Shown here: positions 11,600-21,490 of the stretch, in pieces | Layout: each line of letters opens with the position of its first letter | How positions within the stretch are numbered: the first letter of the stretch is position 1 | NCBI RefSeq assembly: GCF_003576645.1 | Contig: NC_044922.1 | Span: 26,323,061-26,387,060, forward strand | DNA length: 64,000 nt | From: Ipomoea triloba | Lineage: Eukaryota; Streptophyta; Magnoliopsida; Solanales; Convolvulaceae | Direction of reading: 5' to 3' | Position numbers and translations under genes: made by a program | The notes under the pieces: generated by a model | Told to the model about the DNA's origin: nothing | What the model saw: only the letters and a program-made list of their open reading frames with translations | Database searches by the model: none

Positions 11600-11845
11600 C
11601 CTACGAGAACTTCCCTTTTGAGTGTCGCGTTCTTTGGAAGGAAACTTCCTATCTTGACTTTGTAATGTCTGAGTCACCGGTCGTCTACTACACCCAAGCT
11701 CTTCAAATCTATAGATTACTACCAAACTGCTAGCAAACCAAGACACAATCAAGATAGTATACTCAGATAAATTTCAGCTATGGCTTCTTCTTCATCATTC
11801 ACGGTCTGGTCGTACTATGGTTTCTTGAGTTTTAGAGAAGAGTGA
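11600..11845 (+). pseudogene. TNL leader plus 22-codon TIR relic
   Basis: A TNL-type 5' leader (11600-11779, matching 23660-23800) runs into an ATG at 11780. The short frame reads MASSSSFTVWSYYGFLSFRE and ends at a TGA at 11843-11845. It resembles MASSSSSSSTTAWVYDVFLSFRGET of the intact paralogs but has lost the Asp of the YDVFLSF motif, and the TIR domain is not continued downstream. It is a truncated TIR exon, not a functional peptide gene as far as the sequence shows. Confidence 0.75.
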
Positions 11846-12189
11846 AAGTTGTGTAAAAGGGTTAATAGAACGATTTTGTTAACGGGGAACAAAAAATGTC
11901 ATGTCATAATAATACTAGGACCAATGTGAAAGTTCTGATAAATTAAAAAAACTAAAATAGACTGTCATCTATCAATCTAAGACTAAAAAAGAAATTAACT
12001 CTTATATCTATATATAATAATTTAATAAATGTAAATTTCATTTTAATTGCATAAACAACACGAACAATAATCATTTTTAAAATTAAATTATTTTGATATT
12101 TATATCTATTGGCAGTGATGAGGATATAAAAACATTTTTACTTAAGGATAAATCATGAACACTTTTTTTTTGAACCAATCATGAACACT

Positions 12190-12296
12190 TAGGTCCGTTT
12201 GGAAAGTAGAAAAATGACTTCTGGAAAATGAGTCATTTTTCGGAAAACAGTTTCATTTTCAGTGTTTGGATGTATTATGGAAAACTGTCTTTGTGG
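12190..12296. mobile_element. MITE-like fragment in the TNL-A upstream region
   Basis: A block with GGAAAATGAGTCATTTTTC and GTGTTTGGATG motifs interrupts a sequence that is otherwise shared with the TNL-E upstream region (38150-38190). Similar motifs occur at 60656-60877. The ends are not resolved. Confidence 0.4.
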
Positions 12297-12408
12297 CATC
12301 ACCATCAATGGTTTATTGTGGGTTTTTGGAATGAGTTCTAGTATACATACTCCCAAATTCTACTCTCTTATCTGAGGTGGAAAACAAGGATTGATTATTT
12401 TCATTATT

Positions 12409-12492
12409 TGGGTCCACAGGAAAGTATCTACATCAAGAACATGTGAGAGGTGGGTCCACAGGAAAGTATCTACATCAAGAACATGTGAGAGG
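12409..12492. repeat. exact 42-bp tandem duplication upstream of TNL-A
   Basis: Two identical 42-bp units (12409-12450 and 12451-12492) begin TGGGTCCACAGGAAAGTATC. The TNL-E upstream region has this sequence once, at about 38290-38330. Confidence 0.95.
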
Positions 12493-12920
12493 GAGTAAAG
12501 GTTGGGAGTATAATAAAATGAGAGTCTACCAAGTATTTTCCATTTGGAATAGTAATGTATGACATGATAGAAAGAGAAAGGAGGAATTAGAAGAACGGGG
12601 ATCATATGCAAGAGAGGTATTTTGGAACAGTGCAAATATAAGAGAAGGGACAGTTGTTGTGCTCGTTTCGTGCACAGAATGTTTTTTTCCTCTCATTATT
12701 TTCTCTTTTCTAATCACACTTACAAAAACTTTTCAAAAATTACAAAAAAAAAAAATTTCACTACTAAGGACGCAATTCACGATGCATGTGGGGTCTAGGA
12801 AAAAGACAAAAGTTAAAACATGTCCACGTGAATGATTGCTGGAAAATATCATAACGTTTTATACTTTTATGTGGATGGTCCCATTACGTAGAATTATTGG
12901 TGTAGTGGGAAATTATTAAG

Positions 12921-12940
12921 AAGACCAAGTCAATCAAATA
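12921..12940. promoter_or_regulatory. conserved W-box element upstream of TNL-A
   Basis: AAGACCAAGTCAATCAAAT lies about 190 bp before the start codon. Its complement contains TTGACT, the core bound by WRKY factors. The element is kept before TNL-B, -D, -E and -F. Confidence 0.5.
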
Positions 12941-13125
12941 TATGGTAGTGTACACATAGCAATCTTACGTTGGATTGTCTATGAAATTTCCATTGAGTTT
13001 GGCAGTGGCCGGAAGGAAATTTCCATTACGGTATCGTCTGTCTACACACGCATTTATCAAGCTCTTTAAATCTATAGAAACTAGCAAATCAAGATAGAAG
13101 ATATATAGTGTTCTCAATTTCAAAT

Positions 13126-16100
13126 ATGGCTTCTTCTTCTTCATCTTCATCTACTACTGCATGGGTGTATGATGTTTTCTTGAGTTTTAGAGGAGAAACA
13201 CGGAAATCTTTTACTGATCATCTTTATGAAGATTTGCGTCAGGCTGGAGTTAACACCTTTCGAGACGATGAAGAAATTCGAAAAGGTGAGAACATCTCCG
13301 ATGAACTATTGAAGGCCATCGAGGGGTCCAAGATATCCATCATCGTATTTTCCAAAACTTATGCCCATTCCAGATGGTGTCTTGATGAACTAGTAAAGAT
13401 TTTAGACTGTAAGAAAAATTTGCAACAGATGGTTTTGCCTATATTCTACAACGTTGATCCTTCCGAGGTTCGTAAACAAACAGGCGAATTTGGTAAGGCA
13501 TTGGCTCGACATCGACAACGATTTGATGATCAAAAAATTGATAAGTGGAAAGTTGCACTCACTACTGTTGCTGATTTGTCCGGATGGGATTTACAAACCA
13601 TGACAAACGGGTAAATCCTCTTTTCAAATTTTTTTTTTTTGGGTGATAGTATGATATATTTGTCAGAATTTGGCTCACAAACTCATATTGCCAATAGAAA
13701 AAAAAAACTCATATTGTCAATAATATTAATTATGTTACTTTCGCTAATTAATAATTGCGTCCTAGCATCTATACATGCATCTTTACGGATGGATTAATAT
13801 TTTTGGTAAAACAAGCTAAGAAGAATCTGCACTGTGTATTTCTATTTATTTGTCATAAATATTAACTCCTTTTAGAAATTATAATTATGGATTGATTATA
13901 AGAGTTGTTTACCTCAAATTAAACAATATAATGGAACCATGAGAGACTAAATATACATATTTCGTGTTCTGTAATAACGTGTGCTGTATTTAATTTCTTA
14001 GTTTTATGTTTTCCACGTATATTTTCTTTAATGATTTAGATTGACATGCATTCATTGGAAAAAATGTGATAGGTATGAATCTAAGTTCATCAAAAAAATT
14101 ACTGAAGAGGTAATGCGGGAAGTGAATCGTACATACATGAATGTTGCAAAGTATCCCGTTGGAATTGAATCTCGTGTTAGAGATATACTTCATTTATTGC
14201 AAACTCAAAAAGCTAATGATATCAAGATGATTGGAATTTTTGGCATGGGTGGTGTGGGAAAAACAACCCTTGCCAAAGCCATTTACAACTTGAGTTTTCA
14301 AAAGTTTGAAAGTTGTTGCTTTATCGCAAACATTAGATCACAAGCTTCAGATGGGTACAATGGCTTAGTTCGTCTACAAGAGAAACTTCTTTGCAAAACA
14401 CTGAATGGAAAGAAACTTGAAATAGATAATGTTGATGAAGGAATAAGTTTGATTAAAGAAAGACTGCGATCAAAAAGTGTTCTTCTTGTTCTTGATGACA
14501 TAGACGACACTCGTCAACTAGAATCATTAGTAGGACAACGGAATTGGTTTGGTTCAGGGAGCACAATTATAATAACAACTAGAGATGTTCAGTTGTTGAG
14601 TGACCTGGAAGCACATGAGAAGTACATGGTAGAAATGTTAAGCCATGATGAATCCTTGCAACTCTTGAGTTGGCATGCTTTTGGTGTTCCTATACCGTTA
14701 GAGGAGTATATTGAACTATCCGAAAGGATAGCAAGTTATGCTGGTGGACTTCCACTAGCACTTACAATTATAGGTTCTCATTTGCGTGGCAAATCAGTGC
14801 AAGAATGGAGTGATGATGCTGAGAAATTAGAAAGGATACCTCACGATGATGTTCTAAAAATTCTTAAAATAAGTTATGATTCACTTGATGATGACACTCA
14901 GAATATCTTTCTTGATATTGCTTGTTTTTTTATTGGGCAAAATAAAAATGACACTTCTATGATATTGGAAGCTTGTGGTTTTTATGCTAAAAGTGGAATA
15001 AGAATTTTGATTGAAAGATGCTTGTTGACAACATGTGGAGGTGGAGAGTTTGAAACACTTCAGATGCATGATTTAGTACGAGATTTGGGAAGAGAAATTG
15101 TTCGAAAAGAATCTTCATGTGAGCCGGGCAAACAAAGTAGATTGATTGACCCAAAGGATGTCTTTGATGTTCTTCATGGGAACAAGGTAACACATTTCCT
15201 TTGTATTTGAATTACTCTAGTTAATTCATTTGCTTTCTATACTTACCTTTATTAAAATCAAAGATTTCAAAATATCTAAAATCTAAAATATTGTTATATA
15301 AATGTTTTATTTTTATAGGGCACAAAAGCAATTGAAGGGATGATTGTAAATTCTAACATGTTAAAGAATGTGCCTTTGAATACTCAAATATTCAAAAAGA
15401 TGGTAAAGTTACGAATACTCATATTGAATGGTACGTGTCTTAGCGGATCTTTTAAATATTTATCCAATGAGCTCAGGTTGCTTAGATTACACTATTGCAA
15501 TTTGAGTTGCATACCATCTAATTTTCGCTGTGAGAAACTTGTTGAGTTAGACATGGAAGGTAGCAATATCAAAGAATTCCAATGCAATATGCAGGTTAGT
15601 ATGTCTAATGTTTCTTTCAACATTGCATATTTCTTAATTAAGAACTTTGACTAGAAAAATAGAAATTGATTAAACCTTTCTCTACTTTTTTTTTTTTCAC
15701 AGCATTTTAGATGCTTGAGGATCTTAAAGTTTGATAATTGTAAACAACTTAAGAAAACACCAAACTTCACTGGGGCACATACTCTTCGAAAAGCATCCTT
15801 TTACCGGTGTTCAAATTTGGTCAAGGTACACCCATCAATTGGATGTTTGGAGAGACTTGTCGGGTTAAATTTTTACAGTTGCAAGAAGCTCAAGGTTCTT
15901 CCAAGTAGCATTTGCAAGTTAAAATCACTTGAAATTTTAAATTTGAGTTTTTGCGTAAAACTAAGGGAGCTTCCATTTGACTTCGGAAAATTAGAGCAAC
16001 TAAGAGAGTTACATGCTTATGAAACTGACATCTCACATATACCATTTTCTTTGGGATGTTTGAGAAATCTAAAGGAACTGTATCTGTGTAAGTACACTAA

Positions 16101-16907
16101 GAAATCACGTGATGGTGTTGTGTTTTTCCCACCTTCAGTTGCAAATTCGTGTTCCTTTGAAGTTATTGAGAATTTGACCTCATTGGTATATTTACATTTA
16201 TTAGGGAGAAGTTGTTATCTTCAAAGCTTACCCTTCCGCCTTTGTCATCTTTCAAACTTGAAAGCTCTCTACTTGGAGAATTTCCAAAATCTTAGAGTAC
16301 TTGTAGAACTTCCTCCTAGTTTGGTGGAGCTCTCTGCAAAAAATTGTGTCTCATTGGAAAAAATAGTAACTGTATCAAACTTGAAGAAACTTGAAAGGTT
16401 GGATCTTAAAAACTGTGAAAGTTTGGTTGAGCTTCCAAACATGGAGAATCTTTCATCCTTAAAACGTCTTGACATAAGGAATTGCAATGCTTTGAGTATT
16501 CCCGACAACTATTTGCATGAAGAAGATTTTCCAATTGCTCTTAGGAGTTTGTCCTCCTCGTTGAATGAAATAGATTTAATGGGAAGTTATTATCTTCAAA
16601 GTTTACTATTAAGCCTTTGCCATCAATATTCCAATTTGAAGGGACTCTTCTTGGACGATCTGCAGAATCTTAGATCACTTCCACAACTTCCTCCTAATTT
16701 GGGGATACTCTCTGCAAAGAATTGTGTCTCATTAGAAAAGATAGCATATCTATCCAACTTGAAAAGACTTTGGGAACTAGATATTCAGAACTGCAAAAGT
16801 TTGGTTGAGCTTTCAGGCTTGGAGAGTCTTGAATCCTTACGATATCTTGGGATAGCAAATTGCAGCAGTTTGAGGATTCCTTCGATTGAAAAGTGGTTCA
16901 AGGTTAG

Positions 16908-16992
<85 letters not shown>

Positions 16993-17500
16993 TCCTTCAT
17001 CTAAATCTGATATTATATTAGAATAGATGGTAATAGCTAGTTATGGTATTATTAATTGTTATATTGTATGTCTGTATTCCGTAATGTAGGTACATCCCAA
17101 AGATGATAGTGTCTATATTTATGTGGGAGTAGTTGACCGGGGTATAATATGCTGCGATTTTGGGGACCTTAAAATGCTGGTGAATGTGATTGATCCCAGT
17201 GAAATTGATTATGCTGATGATGGTCGTTATAGAATTGATTTGAGTGTGAGAAGCAAAAGCAGTGGTGCTAATTGGATTCTAATGGAAAAGCAGTGGGACT
17301 CCTTTGTCGTTCTAATGACAATGATGGGAGAAGAATTGGAGGTGTATGTAGAAGTCCATGCTTGGCAGAAGATATTTTGTGTAGCTGAAATACATAGAAA
17401 CAGAGAAGGGGAAGTGCGTTTCTTTCCATCCACAAGAGGATGCATTCCTTCCTATAATAAGGAAGATGGAGAGAAGAAGAGGAAAGGAAGGTGGAGATAG
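13126..17500 (+). CDS. TNL-A, TIR-NB-ARC-LRR-C-JID immune receptor
   Basis: Five exons are inferred from GT-AG borders and frame: 13126-13610, 14073-15186, 15319-15594, 15703-16902 and 17090-17500, together 1,161 residues. I chose the ATG at 13126 (MASSSSSSS); the upstream frame has no ATG. TIR: YDVFLSFRGET to about residue 161, with the conserved SRWCLDELVKI. NB-ARC: P-loop GMGGVGKTT at 219-227, kinase-2 LLVLDDIDD at about 300, RNBS-B GSTIIITTRD, GGLPLAL near 386 and MHDLVRDLG at about 493. LRRs cover about 534-1025. The last exon resembles a C-JID and ends EIHRNREGEVRFFPSTRG. Family knowledge: the receptor senses an effector, oligomerises and its TIR acts as an NADase. The tail is shortened by a 7-base loss relative to TNL-E. 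All key motifs are intact, so it is probably functional. Confidence 0.92.
16911..16989. repeat. (TA)n microsatellite in the last intron of TNL-A
   Basis: An almost pure TA run of nearly 80 bp follows the donor site of the long LRR exon. The same intron of TNL-E has only a short TATATATAT; TNL-F and TNL-C have shorter runs. Confidence 0.95.
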
Positions 17501-17725
17501 GTAGAGGCGGACAGAGGCGTTTCCTTCCAATCACAATGGGATTGATTCCTTCTGTTATGACCCTGCTGCGAGAAGATGGACAAAGAAAGAGGAAAAGGAA
17601 GGTGCAGATAGACAGAGGCGGCAGATCTATCCGGCAAAGGCGATTATAATCTTCACCTTTTAATTTGCTGCAAAAGGCCCCATTATTATTATTGTAACGT
17701 GTAAGTATATCTGCCCTTCACATTT
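17501..17725 (+). other. TNL-A 3' region, former coding tail
   Basis: Up to about 17648 the DNA matches the coding tail of TNL-E (basic repeats ending RSIRQRR) but lies past the TNL-A stop. After that comes the shared 3' flank with GGCCCCATTATTATTATTGT. Confidence 0.7.
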
Positions 17726-17862
17726 TGTTGGAGGACATGGCCAAAGCTACCAGCTGAAGAAGGGAAGATATTTCTAGAAGGACACATGCGTCTTTTTATC
17801 ATGTGCCCTTCTAGAAATATCTTCCCTTCTTCAGCTGGTAGCTTTGGCCTTGTCCTCCAACA
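17726..17862. ncRNA. long near-perfect hairpin, MIRNA-like or tiny foldback insertion
   Basis: Two 63-base arms (17726-17788 and 17800-17862) are reverse complements except for two mismatches, separated by an 11-base loop. Each arm holds AGCTGAAGAAGGGAAGATAT or its complement. The equivalent flanks at 46200 and 19255 lack this segment, so it is an insertion between CCTTCAC and ACTTCACC. If transcribed it would fold into a single stem like a young plant MIRNA precursor or an siRNA-yielding foldback. The arms match no other sequence that I noticed in the window. Transcription and function are inference only. Confidence 0.55.
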
Positions 17863-17936
17863 CACTTCACCACACCTCTTTAACATCTACATCTTTTCTT
17901 GTTTATTGAATGCCATTTTAATATTTATTTATTATT

Positions 17937-18238
17937 TATAATTTATGAATGAACCGACACTGCAGTATTTGAATTATCACATTTTTTTATATTTTATTTA
18001 TTTTGATTAAAGCGTAATTAACTAATTAAAAATATGACTTAACTTACTTTCATATTTCATCCTATTTTACCTCATATTTTTATGCTTCAAATTTAGTGAT
18101 TAGGTTCAAATAGCTTTTATTTGCTTTTGTGTGTGTGGACAGGTACAATTTAATTTGATCATCAAAGCAATTAACAGTGATTTTTATACCATTTGGATGG
18201 AGATGGAGTCATTGATGGGAGAAGAATTGGAGGTGTAT
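17937..18238. repeat. TNL 3' flank ending at a single N (assembly junction)
   Basis: This segment reads the same as about 19335-19633 and 46285-46583 (only a stray difference was seen). It stops at the N at 18239. What follows (CGGCAGAGGCGG onward) repeats sequence found again near 19169. Two overlapping contigs or haplotypes appear to have been joined end to end. Confidence 0.75.
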
Positions 18239-18612
18239 NCGGCAGAGGCGGTTATAATCTTCAGCTTTTCATTTGCTGCAAAAAGGCCCCATTATTATTA
18301 TTGTAACTTGTAAGTATATCCACCCTTCACACTTCACCACACTTCTGTAACATCTACATTTTTTCTTGTTTATTGAATGTCATTTTAATATTTATTTATT
18401 ATTTATAATTTATGAATGAACCGACACTGCAGTATTTGAATTATCACATTTTTTATATTTTATTTATTTTGATTAAAGCGTAATTAACTATGACTTAACT
18501 TACTTTCATATTTCATCCAATTTTACATCATATTTTTATGCTTAAAATTTAGTGATTAGGTTCAAAGAGCTTTTATTTGTTTTTGTGTGTGTGGACATGT
18601 ACAATTTAAGAG

Positions 18613-19043
18613 TGATTTTTATACAAATGGAGGATGGAGATGGAGTCAAATGGAGGATGGAAACAAAAGGAAGATCAAGAATTGAACCAAAAAGTCGCAA
18701 GTCAGACCTGTATGAAATTGATTATGCGAATAGAATTGGTTTGAGCGTGAGAAGCAAAAGCAGTGGTGCTAATTGGATTCTAAAGGAGCACAAATATAGA
18801 ATGTATGACTTGTTAGAGGTTCCAACAACAATGGGAGAAGTATTGGAGGTGTATGTAGAAGTCCATCCTTTGCAGAAGATAATTTGTGTAGCAGAAATAC
18901 ATAGAAACAGAGAAGGGGAAGTGCGTTTCTTTCCATCCACAAGGGGATGCATTCCTTCCTATAATATGGAAGATGGAGAGAGGAAGAGGAAAAGGAAGGT
19001 GCAGATAGGTAGAGGCATTTTCTTCCAATCACAAGGGGATTGA
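18613..19043 (+). pseudogene. orphan C-JID-like last exon
   Basis: The frame encodes EIDYANRIGLSVRSKSSGAN, then EVLEVYVEVHPLQ and EIHRNREGEVRFFPSTRG, followed by a basic ERKRKRKVQIGRG tail. It corresponds closely to the last exon of TNL-A but has no LRR exon directly before it. It ends at a TGA at 19041-19043, out of frame with the longer TNL-E tail. It could serve as an alternative last exon for TNL-A by long-range splicing, but a shed duplicate is more likely, especially as an N lies just upstream. Confidence 0.7.
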
Positions 19044-19122
19044 TTCCTTCTGTTATGACCCTTGGAGAAGATGGACAAAGGAAGAGGAAAAGGAAGGCGC
19101 CGATAGACAGAGGCGGCAGATC

Positions 19123-19206
19123 TATCCGGCAGAGGCGGTTATAATCTTCAGCTTTTCATTTGCTTATCCGGCAGAGGCGGTTATAATCTTCAGCTTTTCA
19201 TTTGCT
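19123..19206. repeat. exact 42-bp tandem duplication
   Basis: Two identical 42-bp units (19123-19164 and 19165-19206) begin TATCCGGCAGAGGCGGTTAT. The matching place near 46118 has one. Confidence 0.95.
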
Positions 19207-19522
19207 GCAAAAAGGCCCCATTATTATTATTGTAACTTGTAAGTATATCCACCCTTCACACTTCACCACACTTCTGTAACATCTACATTTTTTCTTGTTT
19301 ATTGAATGTCATTTTAATATTTATTTATTATTTATAATTTATGAATGAACCGACACTGCAGTATTTGAATTATCACATTTTTTTATATTTTATTTATTTT
19401 GATTAAAGCGTAATTAACTAATTAAAAATATGACTTAACTTACTTTCATATTTCATCCTATTTTACCTCATATTTTTATGCTTCAAATTTAGTGATTAGG
19501 TTCAAATAGCTTTTATTTGCTT

Positions 19523-19720
19523 TTGTGTGTGTGGACAGGTACAATTTAATTTGATCATCAAAGCAATTAACAGTGATTTTTATACCATTTGGATGGAGAT
19601 GGAGTCATTGATGGGAGAAGAATTGGAGGTGTATGTAGAACTCCATCCTTGGCAGAAGATAATTTGTGATTATCTCTCTCTCCCTCTCTCTCTCTATTAT
19701 AAAGTTCCACTGAATGATTA
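19523..19720 (+). pseudogene. short TNL last-exon fragment
   Basis: The frame contains GEELEVYVELHPWQKIIC, matching the TNL last exon, but leaves homology in a CT-rich run and stops after YKVPLND. An almost identical copy lies at 46481-46675. Confidence 0.65.
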
Positions 19721-19810
19721 AAAAGATGACTTCAAGTTCATATTTGGTCTTAGTTTATCTCATATTTAACTTTGTTTTTATGCTTAAAATGTAGTGACTG
19801 TGTTCAAATT

Positions 19811-20049
19811 CTGCATTTGGATTTATTGTTGACGATGTTAAAGGAGTTGCTTCCACTATTGATGGTGTGCGCTTCTATTTTGTTAAGCGATTTGCAAATC
19901 GTGTTGCCCATACTGTTGCTAGGGAAGCCGTTTCTGCGTCAGGTTGCGGGGAATGATTTGATATCCCTCCCCTTTTTCTTGTTGATTTCCTTGCTGCTGA
20001 TTTAATGAATTAAGTCTTTTACTCAAAAAAAGAAAAATAAAAAAAAAAA
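19811..20049 (+). mobile_element. 5'-truncated LINE insertion (RNase H end plus poly-A)
   Basis: The paralogous locus at 46757 lacks this segment. Its frame reads GFIVDDVKGVAS, then FYFVKRFANRVAHTVAREAV and ends FLAADLMN with a stop, the usual C-terminus of the RNase H domain in plant LINE ORF2. One TGA replaces an expected Trp codon after GCGE. An A-rich tail (20024-20049) closes it. This is the dead-on-arrival product of target-primed reverse transcription. Confidence 0.8.
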
Positions 20050-20059
20050 GAGCTTTTAT

Positions 20060-20925
20060 TTGCTTTGTTTGTGTAGATGGGTACAATTTAACTTGATCAG
20101 AGCAATTATACATGAGTGGTTTTTATACCATTTGGATATGGATGGAATCAATTGGATGATGGAAATAAAAGGGATTGGAGATAAAAAAAAATTGGACCAC
20201 AAAGCCTCAAGTCAGACTGCATGTCAAGATTTTGCTTTAACTATGTAATTAAAACATTTGCCTGTTGCATTATTCCAACGTTTTCGAGGCATGGATTCGT
20301 TTATATGTTTTTGATGGACTTTCATTTTGGTCACTGCAGGCAATGGATCGGAGTTGATTGGTATCACTACCAGAAAGCAAAACCAGTGGTGCCTCAGCAA
20401 GTAAATATCATAATATATTTATGCCATTGTAGGTTATTTTATATGTAATTAGCTAACAACTAATTTTACCAAATACATTTTACAATTAGCTAATACTATG
20501 CCAAACCAGCTAACTTAATCGGCTAACTCAATAAGATATCAGCCATCCGCTAATTGTTATATGGAATCCCACAATGCAGGCATATTCTGAAGGTGACCGT
20601 GTCAAGATTTCGCTTGATGAAGTGATACATTTGTCAGTTGCATTGTGCCAACGTTTTCGAGGGGCTTTTGTTTTGGTGACTGCAATGGAGTTGGTATCGC
20701 TACCAGAAGCAAAACCAGTGGTGCCTCAGATTGGGTTGGAGATGAATGCTGTGTGGAGAAGAAGAAGAAGTATGGAAGAGTTGATTTTGAGGTGGCACTG
20801 TGGCAGTAATGGTGGGGAAGTAGTGGCAAGTGTTTGCAATAATCAAACTAGTGGTCTTCTCTTACAAGAATCGTGTTTCATCCCACTCGATTATCTTTTG
20901 AGACTTTTTTCTTTTCTTTTTTAAT
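20060..20925 (+). pseudogene. degenerate TNL 3' exons (C-JID region)
   Basis: Two exon-like patches remain: about 20080-20400, with VQFNLIRAIIHEW and an AKPVVPQ motif, and 20578-20925, which starts YSEGDRVKISLDE like the first residues of the TNL-C and TNL-F last exons. The second patch then reads VVASVCNNQTSGLLLQESC. The equivalent copy at 46798-47690 differs by small indels. No continuous gene can be made. Confidence 0.6.
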
Positions 20926-20944
20926 CCATGTGTATTGCAAATTT

Positions 20945-21490
20945 GTGCTCCTTTGAAGTTATCTTCAAAGCTTACCCTTCCGTCTTTGTCATCTTTCAAA
21001 CTTGAAAGTTCTCCGCTTGGAAAATTTGCAAAATCTTAGAGCACTTGTAGAATTTCCTCCTAGTATGAAGAATCTCTTTACATATAATTGTATCTCACTG
21101 GAAAAATAGCAATTGTATCAAACTTGAAAAAACTTGAAGTTCTGTTTCTTGAAAATCGTGAAAGTTTGGTTGAGCTTCCAAACATGGAGAGTCTTTCATC
21201 CTTAGTAGAGCTTAACATAAGGAACTGTAAAAGTTTGGTTGAGCTTCTTAACATGGAGAGTCTTTCATACTTAGTAGTGCTTGACATAAGCAATTGCAAT
21301 GCTTTGACTATTCTTGACAACTATTTGCATGAAGTTGATGGTGTTCCAATTGCTCTTAGGAGTTTGTCCTCATTGAAAGAATTAGATTTAATGGGAAGAT
21401 ACCATTTTCAAAGTTTACCATTATACCATTTGAATGGAGATGGAGTCAATTGGAGGATGGGAACAAAAGGGAGATCAAGTATCTGAACCA
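20945..21490 (+). pseudogene. TNL LRR-exon relic
   Basis: LRR sequence is recognisable as ESLVELPNMESLSSLVEL, NCKSLVELLNMESLSY and SNCNALTILDNYLHE. A stop interrupts it at 21107-21109 (AAATAG), and it ends in a non-LRR tail with NGDGVNWRMGTKGRS. It lies after the last-exon relic, so the order is wrong for a gene. The copy at 47700-48310 is very similar. Confidence 0.75.

Noticed and set aside
13680..13735. Short repeat of the CTCATATTG motif in intron 1 of TNL-A as another 42-bp event
   Set aside because: The period is about 27-30 bp and TNL-E shares it, so it is an older natural repeat.
16911..16989. TA run as a promoter or origin
   Set aside because: It is a simple microsatellite in an intron; nothing else supports a function.
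17227..17637. Minus-strand frames opposite the TNL last exons (also at 18722-19032, 43309-43893 and 45490-46074)
   Set aside because: They recur only because the last exon is duplicated and show no domain of their own.
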